From contig NC_090281.1 of the NCBI RefSeq assembly GCF_037392515.1, positions 45,918,645 through 45,982,644 on the forward strand: DNA of 64,000 nt. Reading direction: 5' to 3'. A program made the translations under genes and the position numbers. The notes below the pieces were generated by a model. That model ran no database searches, was not told where the DNA came from, and saw only the letters and a program-made list of their open reading frames with translations. Source of the DNA: Haliotis asinina. Lineage: Eukaryota > Mollusca > Gastropoda > Lepetellida > Haliotidae. Numbering within the stretch: position 1 is the first letter of the stretch; the number at the start of each line of letters is the position of its first letter. Below, piece by piece: positions 21,701-32,900 of the stretch.

Positions 21701-24146
21701 TGGGGGGCATGAATCGGACACTCATCATGAAGTAGGTAGTATGTTAATTCTAAATTCCAAATCCTTCTGGACAGTGGTATGCAATCCTCCATAACTATAT
21801 GTGTACTTCATGGTCTGTTTATTTATGAGTTATTACTCCTATAAGTCTTTTCATCACACTGATCAAGTTTCCCTGTATATATTATTCCCTTGCCACGTGT
21901 TGTACTATTTCCTCTTATGTATTTACTAAACACAGCTCCCGTATTTATCACGCGTTATATCTGTAGTGCTCACTCTACATCTACATCTCATCACTGTCAT
22001 TTCAACTTATCTACAGATCTGTAAATACTGACGGCCTCATATTGAAACCATCGCGACCGGCGACGTCAATTGACAACAGGATACGAAGGGTAAATGTGAT
22101 GTACATACGTATTTGTAGCGCTTAATTCATATAAGGATGTTGTTACTTTCAAGGGAACCAGTGAATTACACTGCAGAAGAAGTACTAATTTTGTAAAGTC
22201 TTAATAGTCACTAGTTTGTGAACTAAATCGACGGTTTTCAGCATATGTGATGCAAATTGTACTAATGCCATTATCTAATAAAATACCTTTTCACCTCACA
22301 TCTACATAAAACACACTCGAACACCCTTCACATCAATACCCACTGCTCCTCAAATCGTCCGTGAGCATTAAACTCTTTAAACAAAACATCTCAGCAATAT
22401 CATGTGTAAACCAACAATGGACATCGTACTGCTGGCTGAAATGTGTATGACCAAGGGAGTGTTTTGTGCTACATCGCAGTGGTTTATGCCTTAAAATTAC
22501 AGAGAACGCCGGACTCTAACATACAGGCATAAAATATGTACGTTTATGGAATGGAATATTTAGTATCATGCATGTTTTCAAGATGGCCTGGCCAGACTTT
22601 GAGGGTCCTGATGGGGAGGTGTGGTCCACGTATTCAGATTTTGGTGGAAAGAACAAGTACGGTATCGTCCTTGCTGCTGATCTCCAAGGAAGCTACACCA
22701 TGACTCCGTGCATGGCCGGATTTCAAGGGGTAGGACATAATGTTTTCTCTTCCATGTTTCTGCTGTCATATTACTCCTGTAGATTACTGTTTCGGTTTAC
22801 CTGCAATAGGTCAGGTATGTTCCTAAAATGAAAGTTAATGTTTCCAGTTTCCTACATCCATGGTTTTTCCGGCCAACAATCCCAACAAGATCCAGCCCTT
22901 GACAGACCCTCAGCCTTTGACAATGAGTGGCTGTACCATGACTGACTTCTGTCTCTTCTATGTATCTCCTGTCCTGACCATCAATGGGTAGGTGTGCTCC
23001 TTTATTTCAGATCATGCAGATATGGATGAATATCAAAACTGATACAAGCAAGCAAATCAGTAGTAAATGTGGTTTAGAAATGTGCCGTCTAAACATTATA
23101 ACCGAAAGACCATGTGTAATGTGATGAATGCTAGAACGTGAGGATTTCCTTTTGTGTACTTTCATCGAGATGATAATACTGCTAATAATAGTAGTCCATT
23201 TTTCATTCGCATTACTCCATGCACAATGCATGCTCGAAGCTCCCAATCAAATCTGATTACTATTACCCCGATTTAACCCAACCAGCCGGTTAGGCGCTAG
23301 AAGGTTACTGATCACATGACTTCACATGTGATCACAGACATTCAGAGGATTTATCTCAATGACTGAATGAGGAGTCTAGTTTTCACTCGGCAATATTCCT
23401 GCATAGATCGATGTTCATGTTGGTGATCACTGGATTTTCTGGTGCAGATCGTCACATAGGCGGTCTGCACCACAGAATCCAGTGACCAACAACATGATCA
23501 TCGATCTGCGCAAATGAGATACCATGACATGTGTCCAAGTCAGCGAGTCTGACCACCCGATCCCGTCAGTCGCCTCTTACGACATGCATGGATTACTGAA
23601 GATCAATTTTTACTGATCTTCGCGGGTCTTACTTTTATGTTTCATTGAATAGGGAATATACCTTGAAGATACTGAAGATACTGATATGTATTGGAGAATA
23701 TGATTTTACTTGAGTAGACATGATATTTTCCCAAAGTGTATGCACAGATGAGTTCAAGTGATTTCAGTCTAAACTAGGACACGTTGTAAACAAACGTTAC
23801 AAGTTCGCCTTGCATTTTTTTTAAAACCTTGCAACGTAAGAAAATAAAAGTGTAACTGAGGCATATATGTTGTGTAGACGAAATGAACAGAGGTATAATT
23901 ATTTTCCCCGACAGCAAGCAAGTTCTGATCCAAGGTGAGTTAGACAAGTGGGTGCCGATGTCACCCCAAAGAGTGACGAATATCAACATTGCCGATGACA
24001 TCACCATCAGCCTCTCTGGAGGTGTCCACGAAACTGTCTCCTTCTGGTTCAACGTGGATGGTGAATCCTCACCTGTGACCTGTACCCTCGGAGCAGCAGG
24101 TTTAGCCACTCTCAGCTTCACATCAGGCACGTGTCGTGGTACATGA
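15743..24146 (+). CDS. Gene A: secreted glycoside-hydrolase-like protein, 765 aa
   Basis: Exons: 15743-15794, 16812-17137, 17418-17572, 18082-18334, 18588-18693, 18908-19004, 19620-19715, 20027-20077, 20394-20478, 20612-20671, 20771-20947, 21378-21516, 21623-21731, 22017-22089, 22583-22729, 22848-22987, 23915-24146. All introns are GT-AG and the frame is continuous to TGA. Residues 1-18 form a signal peptide (MCLRSWLYVSLVSWLCV). Residues ~20-290 form a beta-rich region with LIISPASRFM. The barrel-like part holds YWMDNGAYYYY (~292-302), DEWWYY (335-340), PVVAHSMYWS (371-380), YEQD (425-428), IQYCMS (465-470) and ARVSHDN (487-493). A Cys-bearing beta domain ends the protein. The family occurs widely in eukaryotes, as I recall it, usually uncharacterised. 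D428 and D492 are spaced like the nucleophile and acid/base of GH27/GH36; that assignment is inference. Gene A is the paralog nearest the family consensus. Confidence 0.9.
16625..16811 (+). repeat. 3' end of gene A intron 1, shared with genes B and C
   Basis: About 190 bp of intron, including two GTTGTTAGTCTAGGGTAT direct repeats, GGTGTCCACCGCCGTG and CATCAGACGATCCT, is nearly identical to 41510-41707 in gene C. Its last ~110 bp are also nearly identical to 27937-28049 in gene B. Other introns of these genes align poorly, so this tract plus exon 2 was probably homogenised by gene conversion. Confidence 0.75.
19341..19619 (+). repeat. Ghost copies of the start of exon 7 (gene A intron 6)
   Basis: Upstream of the used exon 7 (19620) lie decayed copies of its splice acceptor plus first ~45 coding bases: at 19437 (GCCAG then ATGCATCCAGTACGACAAAT), 19499 (GCCAG then GAACATTCAGTACGGTGAAC) and 19561 (GCCAG then GTTCATTCAGCACAAGG). 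A fainter one starts near 19341 (GGTCAG then GACGTAAACG). Spacing is 62, 62 and 59 bp. The ghosts have lost codons of the YIQYDEWWYY motif and lack a donor site. Confidence 0.75.
23370..23605 (+). repeat. SINE with internal inverted segment (gene A intron 16)
   Basis: The SINE head (TAGTTTTCACTCGGCAATAT) is followed by a reversed body piece 23405-23448. The same piece then follows forward at 23464-23507, giving a 44-bp-arm hairpin with a 15-base loop. The normal body continues (GACCACCCGATCCCGTCAGT, CGCCTCTTACGACATGCATG). Confidence 0.7.
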
Positions 24147-24312
24147 TGACTATGATACATGTGCGTGAATATTTAGACATGAATATGTTACTAAGTCCCC
24201 CGTGTGTGGTTTTAGAATCTTCATAATATATAGACACTGTTTTAGTTCATTATCACTAACGCAAGTTACTACACATCTATATAGATGAAGATATGCAATA
24301 CTGCCATACTAC

Positions 24313-24655
24313 ATTTTTTTCAGTGGTGTAAAATGTGACTTTTGATCTAGTGAATGAATGATAGTATATGTGCTGAAATATAAGTTCCTCTGTTGAGTGA
24401 TCTGTAATATTTACATTTCCTACGTCCGCACTCCCCTCAATGGATGTGAATATTGGTTATATGCGGTATAAATTTACTGTGCATTTCTTTCAGTTTGTGT
24501 AAACCTGACTTTTGGTCCAGTGAATGAATGATACATGTGCCTAAGCCTAAGTTCCTGTGTTGAATGTTCTGAAATATTAACAATTCTTGCACCCATACTC
24601 CCTTGAATGAATGTGAATAAAGGTCATATGATGTATGAATTTACTTCCGTTGTTT
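24313..24655 (+). repeat. Tandem ~170-bp duplication in gene A 3' UTR region
   Basis: 24313-24482 and 24483-24655 align. Both begin with a pyrimidine tract plus CAG, then a GTGTAAA segment, GACTTTTG, AGTGAATGAATGAT, an AAGTTCCT block and a late ATGTGAATA. Only the second copy carries AATAAA. Gene C has one related block at 56257-56310 (TTTCAGTTGTTCAAAATCCT, GACTTTTGGT). The TTTCAG may be an acceptor of a 3' UTR exon. Confidence 0.6.
24616..24621 (+). promoter_or_regulatory. Probable polyadenylation signal, gene A
   Basis: AATAAA lies 470 bases after the gene A stop codon, in the second copy of the duplicated 3' block. Confidence 0.5.
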
Positions 24656-24659
24656 ATCT

Positions 24660-26880
24660 GTAAACGCGGGTGTCCTTCTGAATTCACTTCGAGGAATAAA
24701 GAATCCGGAACACGGTAAGACTGGCAAGTGCCAAGATGGATGTGGCGGCTCTTCATAGGTTTTTGGTTTTTGTTTTTTGGGTATGATAATGATCTTACAG
24801 TCTGCTTTAATCAGCAGGTGTTTCATCCCACGAATGATACAGCAAGTAAGGCAATACTGAGTCTTGTATAATGAACACGAGTGAGGTTGATGAGGGTCGA
24901 TGAGCGTCCATCACAAAGAATGTATTTAAAGCTTTCAACAATGAAAGATCATTTTAATATATATTCTCTTCTGATGATTATTTTAAAGAAATTGGTTTAT
25001 TACACAAATTGTGATTGATATGTTTTCTATATAATAGCGTAAATGAGGATTTACTGAGGAGAGATTATTGTAGAAATAAGCAATGCAACTTAATTGAACA
25101 GACTATGGCTTTATACAAATTAGAGCGCGATGATATTGTATTACAAAGGACACTTTTTAATATCCATTTTGAAATTAGACTTACCTTCATTATGAACGAT
25201 AAATGGAGTCTCACTATCTCTATAAAAACAAACAGGTAGGAGGGGGTCGTCTGAAAAGCAAAACCAGGACAGGTGTTTTATACCGTGCTTGAGGTCGGGC
25301 TGTGGTGAAGATAAATTAGCTGAGATGAGTTAATCCTGTAGGGAAATCATCTGGGGAGGACATGGCATGTCATAACAATTTACAAATGATATCCAGTCAC
25401 GTCGATCTTTTGGTGGGTAATGTTTCCTATGTATTTTGTGACATTTGATACGATGGTTGATTTAAGCTTTTCTATGGGTATCCTAAACCTTTACGCATCT
25501 CAGCATAAACTATATTAAAAAGAAAGAGAAAAGATATTAATGAATAGATGAGTCCGATGAGGAAAAGCATACAATATCTTTGAGATGACCCCTTTCGTCT
25601 GTAGGCAGCACATTCATTTAATAACAGGTGAGTCGACGGCCCATCGTTATACCTGCCTCATCGACCAAATTGCCATCTACAGTTTGATCTAATGTTTTCA
25701 GCAGCTATTCTTGTTTATTCCAAGTTTTGTCCGATTTTACGAATAAACGTTCTTTTCTTCAAATCCTATCACGCATCTCACAGAAGACCCTGTTAGGCCG
25801 ATTTAAGATATTCCTACATATGCTATTTTCGACCGTAAAATGTATTTTGTCTCTATTTCCGACAGTGCTTTAGTATGGGAATCTACTTTCGCTTGTTGGC
25901 AATCTAACGCCCATTTTTGTGTCGCACTGTTCTGTGGAAATATTGTTTTATGGACACATACTTGGTTTAAGTTTACATCTGTGATAATCTAGATATTTTA
26001 CTCTCCTTCGTTGACAGATATTCATATAGCCTGAGTTTTTATAAGCAACACTCACTCGAAACTCTGATGTCATTCAGCTCCGAGAAACATTACATGTGTA
26101 TTTCACATTATTTGAATTACACATGGGTATCCGATACTCGGTTAAGAGTTCATTAATTATATTTTTCTTATGTAAATCATTTATAATACTGTATGAAACT
26201 ATTTCATAACACAGAAAACGTATTTTCAGACTCTAAGATTAACCTTTACCTAACGATTTCTGTTTATCCCTCGGAAGAATCAATACTTTTCAATGATTTC
26301 AACATACTTTGTTCAAATGAAAAGATTAGAGCTTTTATCACAGCACGTCATACGCCCTTCCAGTGACAGTCATATTTCAAATCAAACATTGCTGGAATCT
26401 TGCCCAAAGTGGCTTAAACCCAACTCATTTATTTATTACTCCAAATCGTCATGGTACACGCAAACATCCATCCTTTCAACTGAACATTAAAATCCTGCAA
26501 GAGCGAGTCATCGATAAAGTCAACAATTCCTGTCGATAAATTGAGAAAACGTTTGTCCAAATTCAAGGAATGCCAGCTGAAAGATTTCCATGTAAATCTT
26601 GCGCATTAAGAATGAGCTGACGTCACATAAGGATTTGATCGCCGAGACAGCCACAAAATCAGTCACTGACTACACCAGGCCATAAAACAATCCATTTAGA
26701 AAGAGGTCAGATATACCATTTGGGATTACACTTTCTAAATAAAGCATGTATGCACACATTGGTGTCGTTCTTGTATATTTGACATTGACCTGGCCTCGAC
26801 CTCGGGCACTGGTGTTGGCATACATGCCTATATATTATCATGCATGTCCCAAACCATACGGACAACCTCTTAAAAACACG
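24660..26880. other. Spacer between genes A and B
   Basis: AT-rich. Only short frames without recognisable domains. No SINE or transposase was recognised. Confidence 0.5.
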
Positions 26881-26883
26881 GTT

Positions 26884-26902
26884 ATCTCAGATAGTGAACG
26901 AC
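26884..26902 (+). promoter_or_regulatory. 19-bp motif shared by gene B and gene C promoters
   Basis: ATCTCAGATAGTGAACGAC occurs here, 62 bases before the gene B ATG when measured from the motif's end. It recurs without mismatch at 40410-40428, 80 bases before the gene C ATG. Surrounding sequence is largely diverged. It was not found upstream of gene A. Confidence 0.6.
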
Positions 26903-26917
26903 ATGTTGTGAAATACA

Positions 26918-26925
26918 TATATAAG
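26918..26925 (+). promoter_or_regulatory. TATA box, gene B
   Basis: TATATAAG lies 38 bases before the gene B ATG at 26964, a plausible core promoter for a very short leader. The aligned gene C site (GTGATAAG) is weaker. Confidence 0.5.
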
Positions 26926-26963
26926 TCGTACGATCCGGTTAGGTCATTTGAAAATATTGCACT

Positions 26964-29900
26964 ATGGCCTGTATATACCTACTTCTGTATGTATCTCTTT
27001 GGGCTGGTAAGTATACTTTTTACATCAATAATGGGAAACAGTCAATCTCGCCTTGTTTGTGCACAAATATGGTTATTTTTTTTCAAAATAGAATATGTTA
27101 TCAGGTACACCTGCACATTTCTCAATGATGCATGTAGTAACATCATTCGAAGTTTTGTCGTTATTAATGACCTAAACATAATAACACCATTCCAACTTCT
27201 GTCGTAATTAATGACCTAAACGTAATGATTTTGAACAAGATTTAAACATGAGGTAGTGAACTGAAACACACCATTGGAAGCTCTTCACAAAGCAATAAAA
27301 CCAAAAACTTTGTCACTTCCTTGAGGCTCTGTTGAATAGTGATCAAAATGCTCTTACGGAAGTGCTATACAAACAGCAGATATGTGATTTTATACTATCG
27401 TAGTGTCCATGCACGCAAGTTATACGGTTGGATACACAGAAATGCCGTTACACTATACCCATCACATTGTTTTTAATGGATCAGATAAGACAATTCATTT
27501 TTTATTCAATACTGTACGTGTTCAGCTAGAGCAGGAAAGGTGTATATATTTTGGATTAAAGATATAATTCTGAATTTAGAAACCACAAATACATGCAAAA
27601 CAAGTGCCTTCCCGTTACATGTGATAACTGATGTTAGAACTCATATCGCACTGTTTAGTACTAGATATCATCAATAACAAACCAGTGTCTCCTACTGTAC
27701 ATTATGTTCGGTTAAAAAACACATTATCATCCATGTCCTGTTGACATTTCAAGTATCATCAGAATCATTTGCGTTATCAATGAACTTGTATTGTCCGCTA
27801 TCATAAACTTTATACATGCTTTCTTGCTTACTCAGTAAAGTTAAAGTATTCCTTTTACAATGAACACGCTTCCATTTTAGGTGTCTTCCAGGGAAAGCAG
27901 GACTTTGCTGTCAACGTCAACAATGACGGCACATACATACGTCAAACCATATTCACAAACTCACTTAACGTCAAGGCATCAGACGATCCTGGTGTACTGA
28001 TTATTTTGTTTCTACAGTTCACATAGTCATAAACTATTTTTAACTTCAGCAATCTCCGAGGGAAAGCAGGACTTTGCTGTCAACGTCAACAGTGACGGCA
28101 CCTACAACGTCGTGGTTCAGGGAGATGTGTGGCTGAAGAGTGCGCCCACCTTCTTCAGAGCTGATGGTCAAGTATTCTCCTCTGCTGATGGATCTCTGAA
28201 ACTGGTCAAGAACACTCAGTCCAGTGGTGAGGATGTCATCGGACAGTGGGAGGCCAACAACTTCTTATACCAGGCAGGGTCCAGTCAGATCGAGGCCAGT
28301 TTTGTACAGTACACACCAGACCCAAGCATATTCACCTACAACAATCCAGCTGTGCCGTTTATGTTGTTCAAACAGGTGACAAAAGATAGCCTAGGGTTGA
28401 AAATTTACGGCACAGTTTCTGCACATAAAATTACCGAAGGCAAGACCATTCTTTTAACGTCACATATGCCTTATTTTCACCTTTTAGTGTATGTTTTTCT
28501 TTGTTTTCATGCATTTAAATTCACATACAAATTCTTTCTCCATTGCTTTCCAATCTATATGACAATACATGTGGTATCAGTGTATCGTTAAAGACTATTT
28601 AAGTCATCAGTCGAAGATAATGCTAAAGATGATTTTGGAGATTTTTTTGTAGTTTCCGAAGAAACCGCTTCTCGACATGTAGGTATAAGTGCAAGCCACG
28701 CGTTTTATGTTTCACCAACAATGGAATCAGCGTTACATCAATGGAGCAAACACCACCGCCTCCAACAGCACTAACTTCACGATTTCTGGCTTTCCTGGTT
28801 TTCTAATTCAAGAGTCAACCATACCGTTGGGGTACCTCAGTTATGCAGGACAGATGTTTGGCAGCTACGGTCTCATGGCAGGAGAGTAAGTACTCGTGAA
28901 TAAATACGACCTGATGTCAGGACTACATAAACCAGAAAATGCCCGCTGGTCTGCCACAAAATGCATATGAATAACTTCTCAAGCAACTATATGCTCATCC
29001 ATGCCACTTAATTCGATGTAATAAGTACCACCGCATTTGCTTGAAGATGAGATGGTGTTGCACCATCTCCCAAACAGGAAGCAGATAATCTCTTTCGAAT
29101 ATGGACCTAACGACGTGTGGTATAAAGTTCTATATTGTTCAAATTTGAACTATTGCATACCTCTACTCAAGATGGGGACCATCATCCTTTAACATTGTCG
29201 ACGGGATTAAAAGTGGGCCCCTGGCTTTATTTGACCGAGTGAAGACTGCAAACACAGTGATTTTCTCCCCTGCAAATCGGTTTATGTCGTCATCAATATG
29301 GCGTCAGAACTCCAGCACCGGAGGTGACAATGTCTACTGGGGGACGATGGGTGGAGTTGAAAAAGTACCTCTTGCCGTTGAAACCAGCCATATTCTCTTC
29401 TACGGTAATCAGGGCATAAACAAGGTAACTTTCATTCTCCTTACAAATTGCTGCATGTGTTAGCCAAAGCAAGGCCTAATATTTTATTTTATTTTCATGA
29501 CTTATGCGCTTGAGTGCAAAATACAAAATCTACATACTTATTTCTCCTTCAAACAAGGAGATGTACCATAGTAAAGCCGATCATTACATTTGCAGGCATT
29601 CGTAAGCTGGGGGCAAATCTTGAAACGATGGCACGGTCGTACAGATCAATATGTCAAGTCTGACTTTACGCTCAACTATTTAGCGTACGGAACAGACAGT
29701 GGTGAGGATATTTGGATATGCATTGATTTGAGTAAACTGTTTCAACACCGAATTAAAGTGCCATATGTCACACAGGCAAATAATGCAATAGTTCTTAATC
29801 TTCGTAGAATATGCATTCTACAAATGATGAAACCTGCGATTGTTCCAGGTCATGACACAGAACTTTAGCATATTGTTGCACACGTTGTCGAATGGACGTC

Positions 29901-32900
29901 GGACTCATCATAATTCCCACAATGCCGAGATCCGCTGGCTTCTAATAATGAATGGATGGGTGACAGCGCACAACATTGTTTGCCTCTTACCTTGCCATTT
30001 TCGACAATACAGAAAGTAAACAATTGTGCCATATTGCCATGACGTTCTTTTTCCATAATGTTTGAAAACCATCCGAGAAGAACATGTTGTTTATTCAGGA
30101 GCGTACTACTGTTATCGTTCCGAGGAAGGAAAGAACTACCAAGACACAGTGTTGGATATCAAGAGCTATATGGCAGAGATAGGGGTGCCCATCAGGTTAG
30201 TAAACTTGTTCATAGTTTCTGGTTCGATGAATGAAATGTCTTTCCCCAAGCGTGCTTTCTATGACGGAATCGTTACGTTATCACTGTTTAATTTTACCTG
30301 TTGAAATCCTTTTCCGAAAGCATCACATGTGCGTTATATTTAAATGTACGGATTAATTCTGCATCTTCTAGTTACTGGTTCAATTCTTTGTGAGAAAATT
30401 AACCGAACAGTCGTCATATTGTTTTACTGCGAAACTATTGGTTCAAATCGTTATTGTGATAGGTACTACTAACACAAAGACCTTCTTAATATTTGATAGG
30501 TACATGCAGTACGACGTAACATGGTACAGTGACCTTCACAGTGGTGTTATCTCGTGGTCGAGTCCACCTGACGTTTTCCCCAATGGACCGCAGTAAGATT
30601 TCTTTATTGAACGGAGTGAATATGGTAACATTCTAAGAAATCGTACTTGAATGTTTTGCACTAAATGTTAATCACTATTATTATATATTCCTTCATCAGC
30701 AATATATGTTGATATAGAAGGATTACTATTAAGCATGATTTATATATGTCCAAGAATGTAGGAGGAGAGTGCCAGTTTTGAAATCCACTCACTGCTGATT
30801 TGACAATGATTAGTACACAACACTATGTATCACTCAAGGTTCTCTGTCACTATATACATGTACATAATACAGAATGTCTTGAAACCCAAACTTTATGTTT
30901 GTCGAAACATTCATATGAATTCTATCGAGACATAGAGGTGTGTTATTTCGCGTATGGTGGATGAAACAAGTCATTTCGTTTTGCTTTGAATCACCCCGTG
31001 ATAAAGGTGGCTCTATAACAAGACACAGATTCCTGTCTTTGGCTACAACCCGTTCTGGTAAGTCAGGTCAAAGAATCGAATCATAAGTGTCAGCTTCGTC
31101 TGCATTTTTTTCATTTTGTATTTAAGGATTATATACCTCTGAATATCTGAATCAATAAATTATAATTTTTTGTTAAACAAACTCGAAATGAGCTTGAGAA
31201 CGGATGAAAATATTTACATCAGAATGATAAGAAAATGTACTCTTCATACGTATTTTCCATATGGAATGATTTCGCTTTGAATTAGCATTTGCAAACGTTA
31301 TTCCCTTTGATATAAACGTTTATAGCTTTGCTACGTCAATATGGCTTGCTTGTATTTGTTTGTATTCATAGTGGTTTCTGAATGTCTAGGTCCTGCAATA
31401 CAACATACGCTAAGGCTAATGGAGGACAGTATGACTTCCTAATTGATGGTCGAATGGCATTACCACTGGAAGAGGTACTGATGTTACTAATTATTGCTTA
31501 TAAATTGGTTCAATGGATTACATTTCTTTAACGTCTCTTTAATTGACATTGTCTGACATTGTTTCTAATTACTCTTCAGCGATTTTGGACCGATTTGCTT
31601 GCCGGTGGACGGACATGGGGATTGATTGCCTATGAACAGGTATTATCCCTTATTACCAAACATGATACCTTTAGACTAGACTAGAGTATATTCTTATTTT
31701 AGAGACCTGTGAAGATCCTGGGGTAGAATAGGCCTTCAGCAAACTATGCTTGCCACAAAAGGTGACTATGCTTCACGAGGCGACTAACGGGATCGGGTGG
31801 TCAGGCTTGCTGACCTGGTTGACACGTGCCATCGGTTCCCAGATCGATGCTCATGTTGTTGATCACTGGATTGTCTGGTCCAGACTCGATTATTTACAGA
31901 CCGCAGCCATAGTGGAATATGTTTGAGTGCGGCGTAAAACTAAACTCACCCACTCTTATTTTAGTCTAGACTGGAGTATATTCATATTTTTGTTTGAGTA
32001 TGTTTCTTTTCTCCACAGGATTACCTCAATGATGAATTTGAAGGAATCCAAAAACTCCTGACTGACATTGATCTTGGCCGCCAATGGCTGACTCAGATGG
32101 GCAATGGGGCTGCCAAGAACGGACTGACCATTCAGTACTGCATGTCCTACCCGCGACATATGCTGCAGTCTTTGGAAATACCTGTCGTCACGCAGGTGAG
32201 AACAAATGTGGTTGTACTTCGATATAAGCTATATTGTATGTATAGTAAAACAGTTGATTGTGAGTGAAAGACTGGCAGTGATGAGTGATTGTGCTAATGC
32301 TCAGTTTGCAAGGGAACATGTAGAAGATTCAGGAATTACATCGGACATCATTCGTCAATGATGCCCACCACATGACTTCCATGAAACTTTTTGAAACTTT
32401 AAATTACTGAGGTCTTAAATTGTGAGTCTTTTGATTTGAGAAGCAATATTTGTGGTGTCAGCGTCTTTAAAACGTCGGCATTTCGTCTGCATTCCACTTC
32501 CAAATGCCCCTCAAAGATCTAGTTTTGTGACCATTGGAAAGAATATATGTCCCTCTTACCATATGCTATTGTGAAGGACGTCGGATACGTTTTTTCTTAG
32601 ACCTAAATTAAAAGCAGATGAGACTGTCTGCATGGTTACCTCCATTTCTATTTCAATGACCTCTAACTGCACTGGCATCGCTACATGTTTGGTCTTGACT
32701 GTTTCAGTTACTTACTAATATCAAAGGAGTTAACCCTTGAATAGCATCTCATACAACAGGACCGACAGTTGTTTCATGATCACTGTTTACCCTTGATACC
32801 CAGACATGGCCTAATCTGGAATAAGTGAGTTAGTTTAGTTTTACGCCGCACTTGGCAATATTACAGCCATATGGTGGCGGTCTGTGCATAATCGAGCCTG

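Noticed and set aside
15743-24146. Assignment of genes A-C to GH31
   Set aside because: The GH31 nucleophile signature (W-x-D-M-N-E) is absent; motif order fits GH27/GH36 better, though still unproven.
26746-27207. 153-codon open frame before gene B
   Set aside because: It runs through the gene B promoter and exon 1 in another frame; the homology-supported exon 1 is 26964-27006.
31956-32159. Minus-strand frame MSRVGHAVLNGQSV, also at 10277-10525, 20750-20983 and 49241-49519
   Set aside because: It is the antisense shadow of exon 11 and repeats because exon 11 is conserved in all copies.
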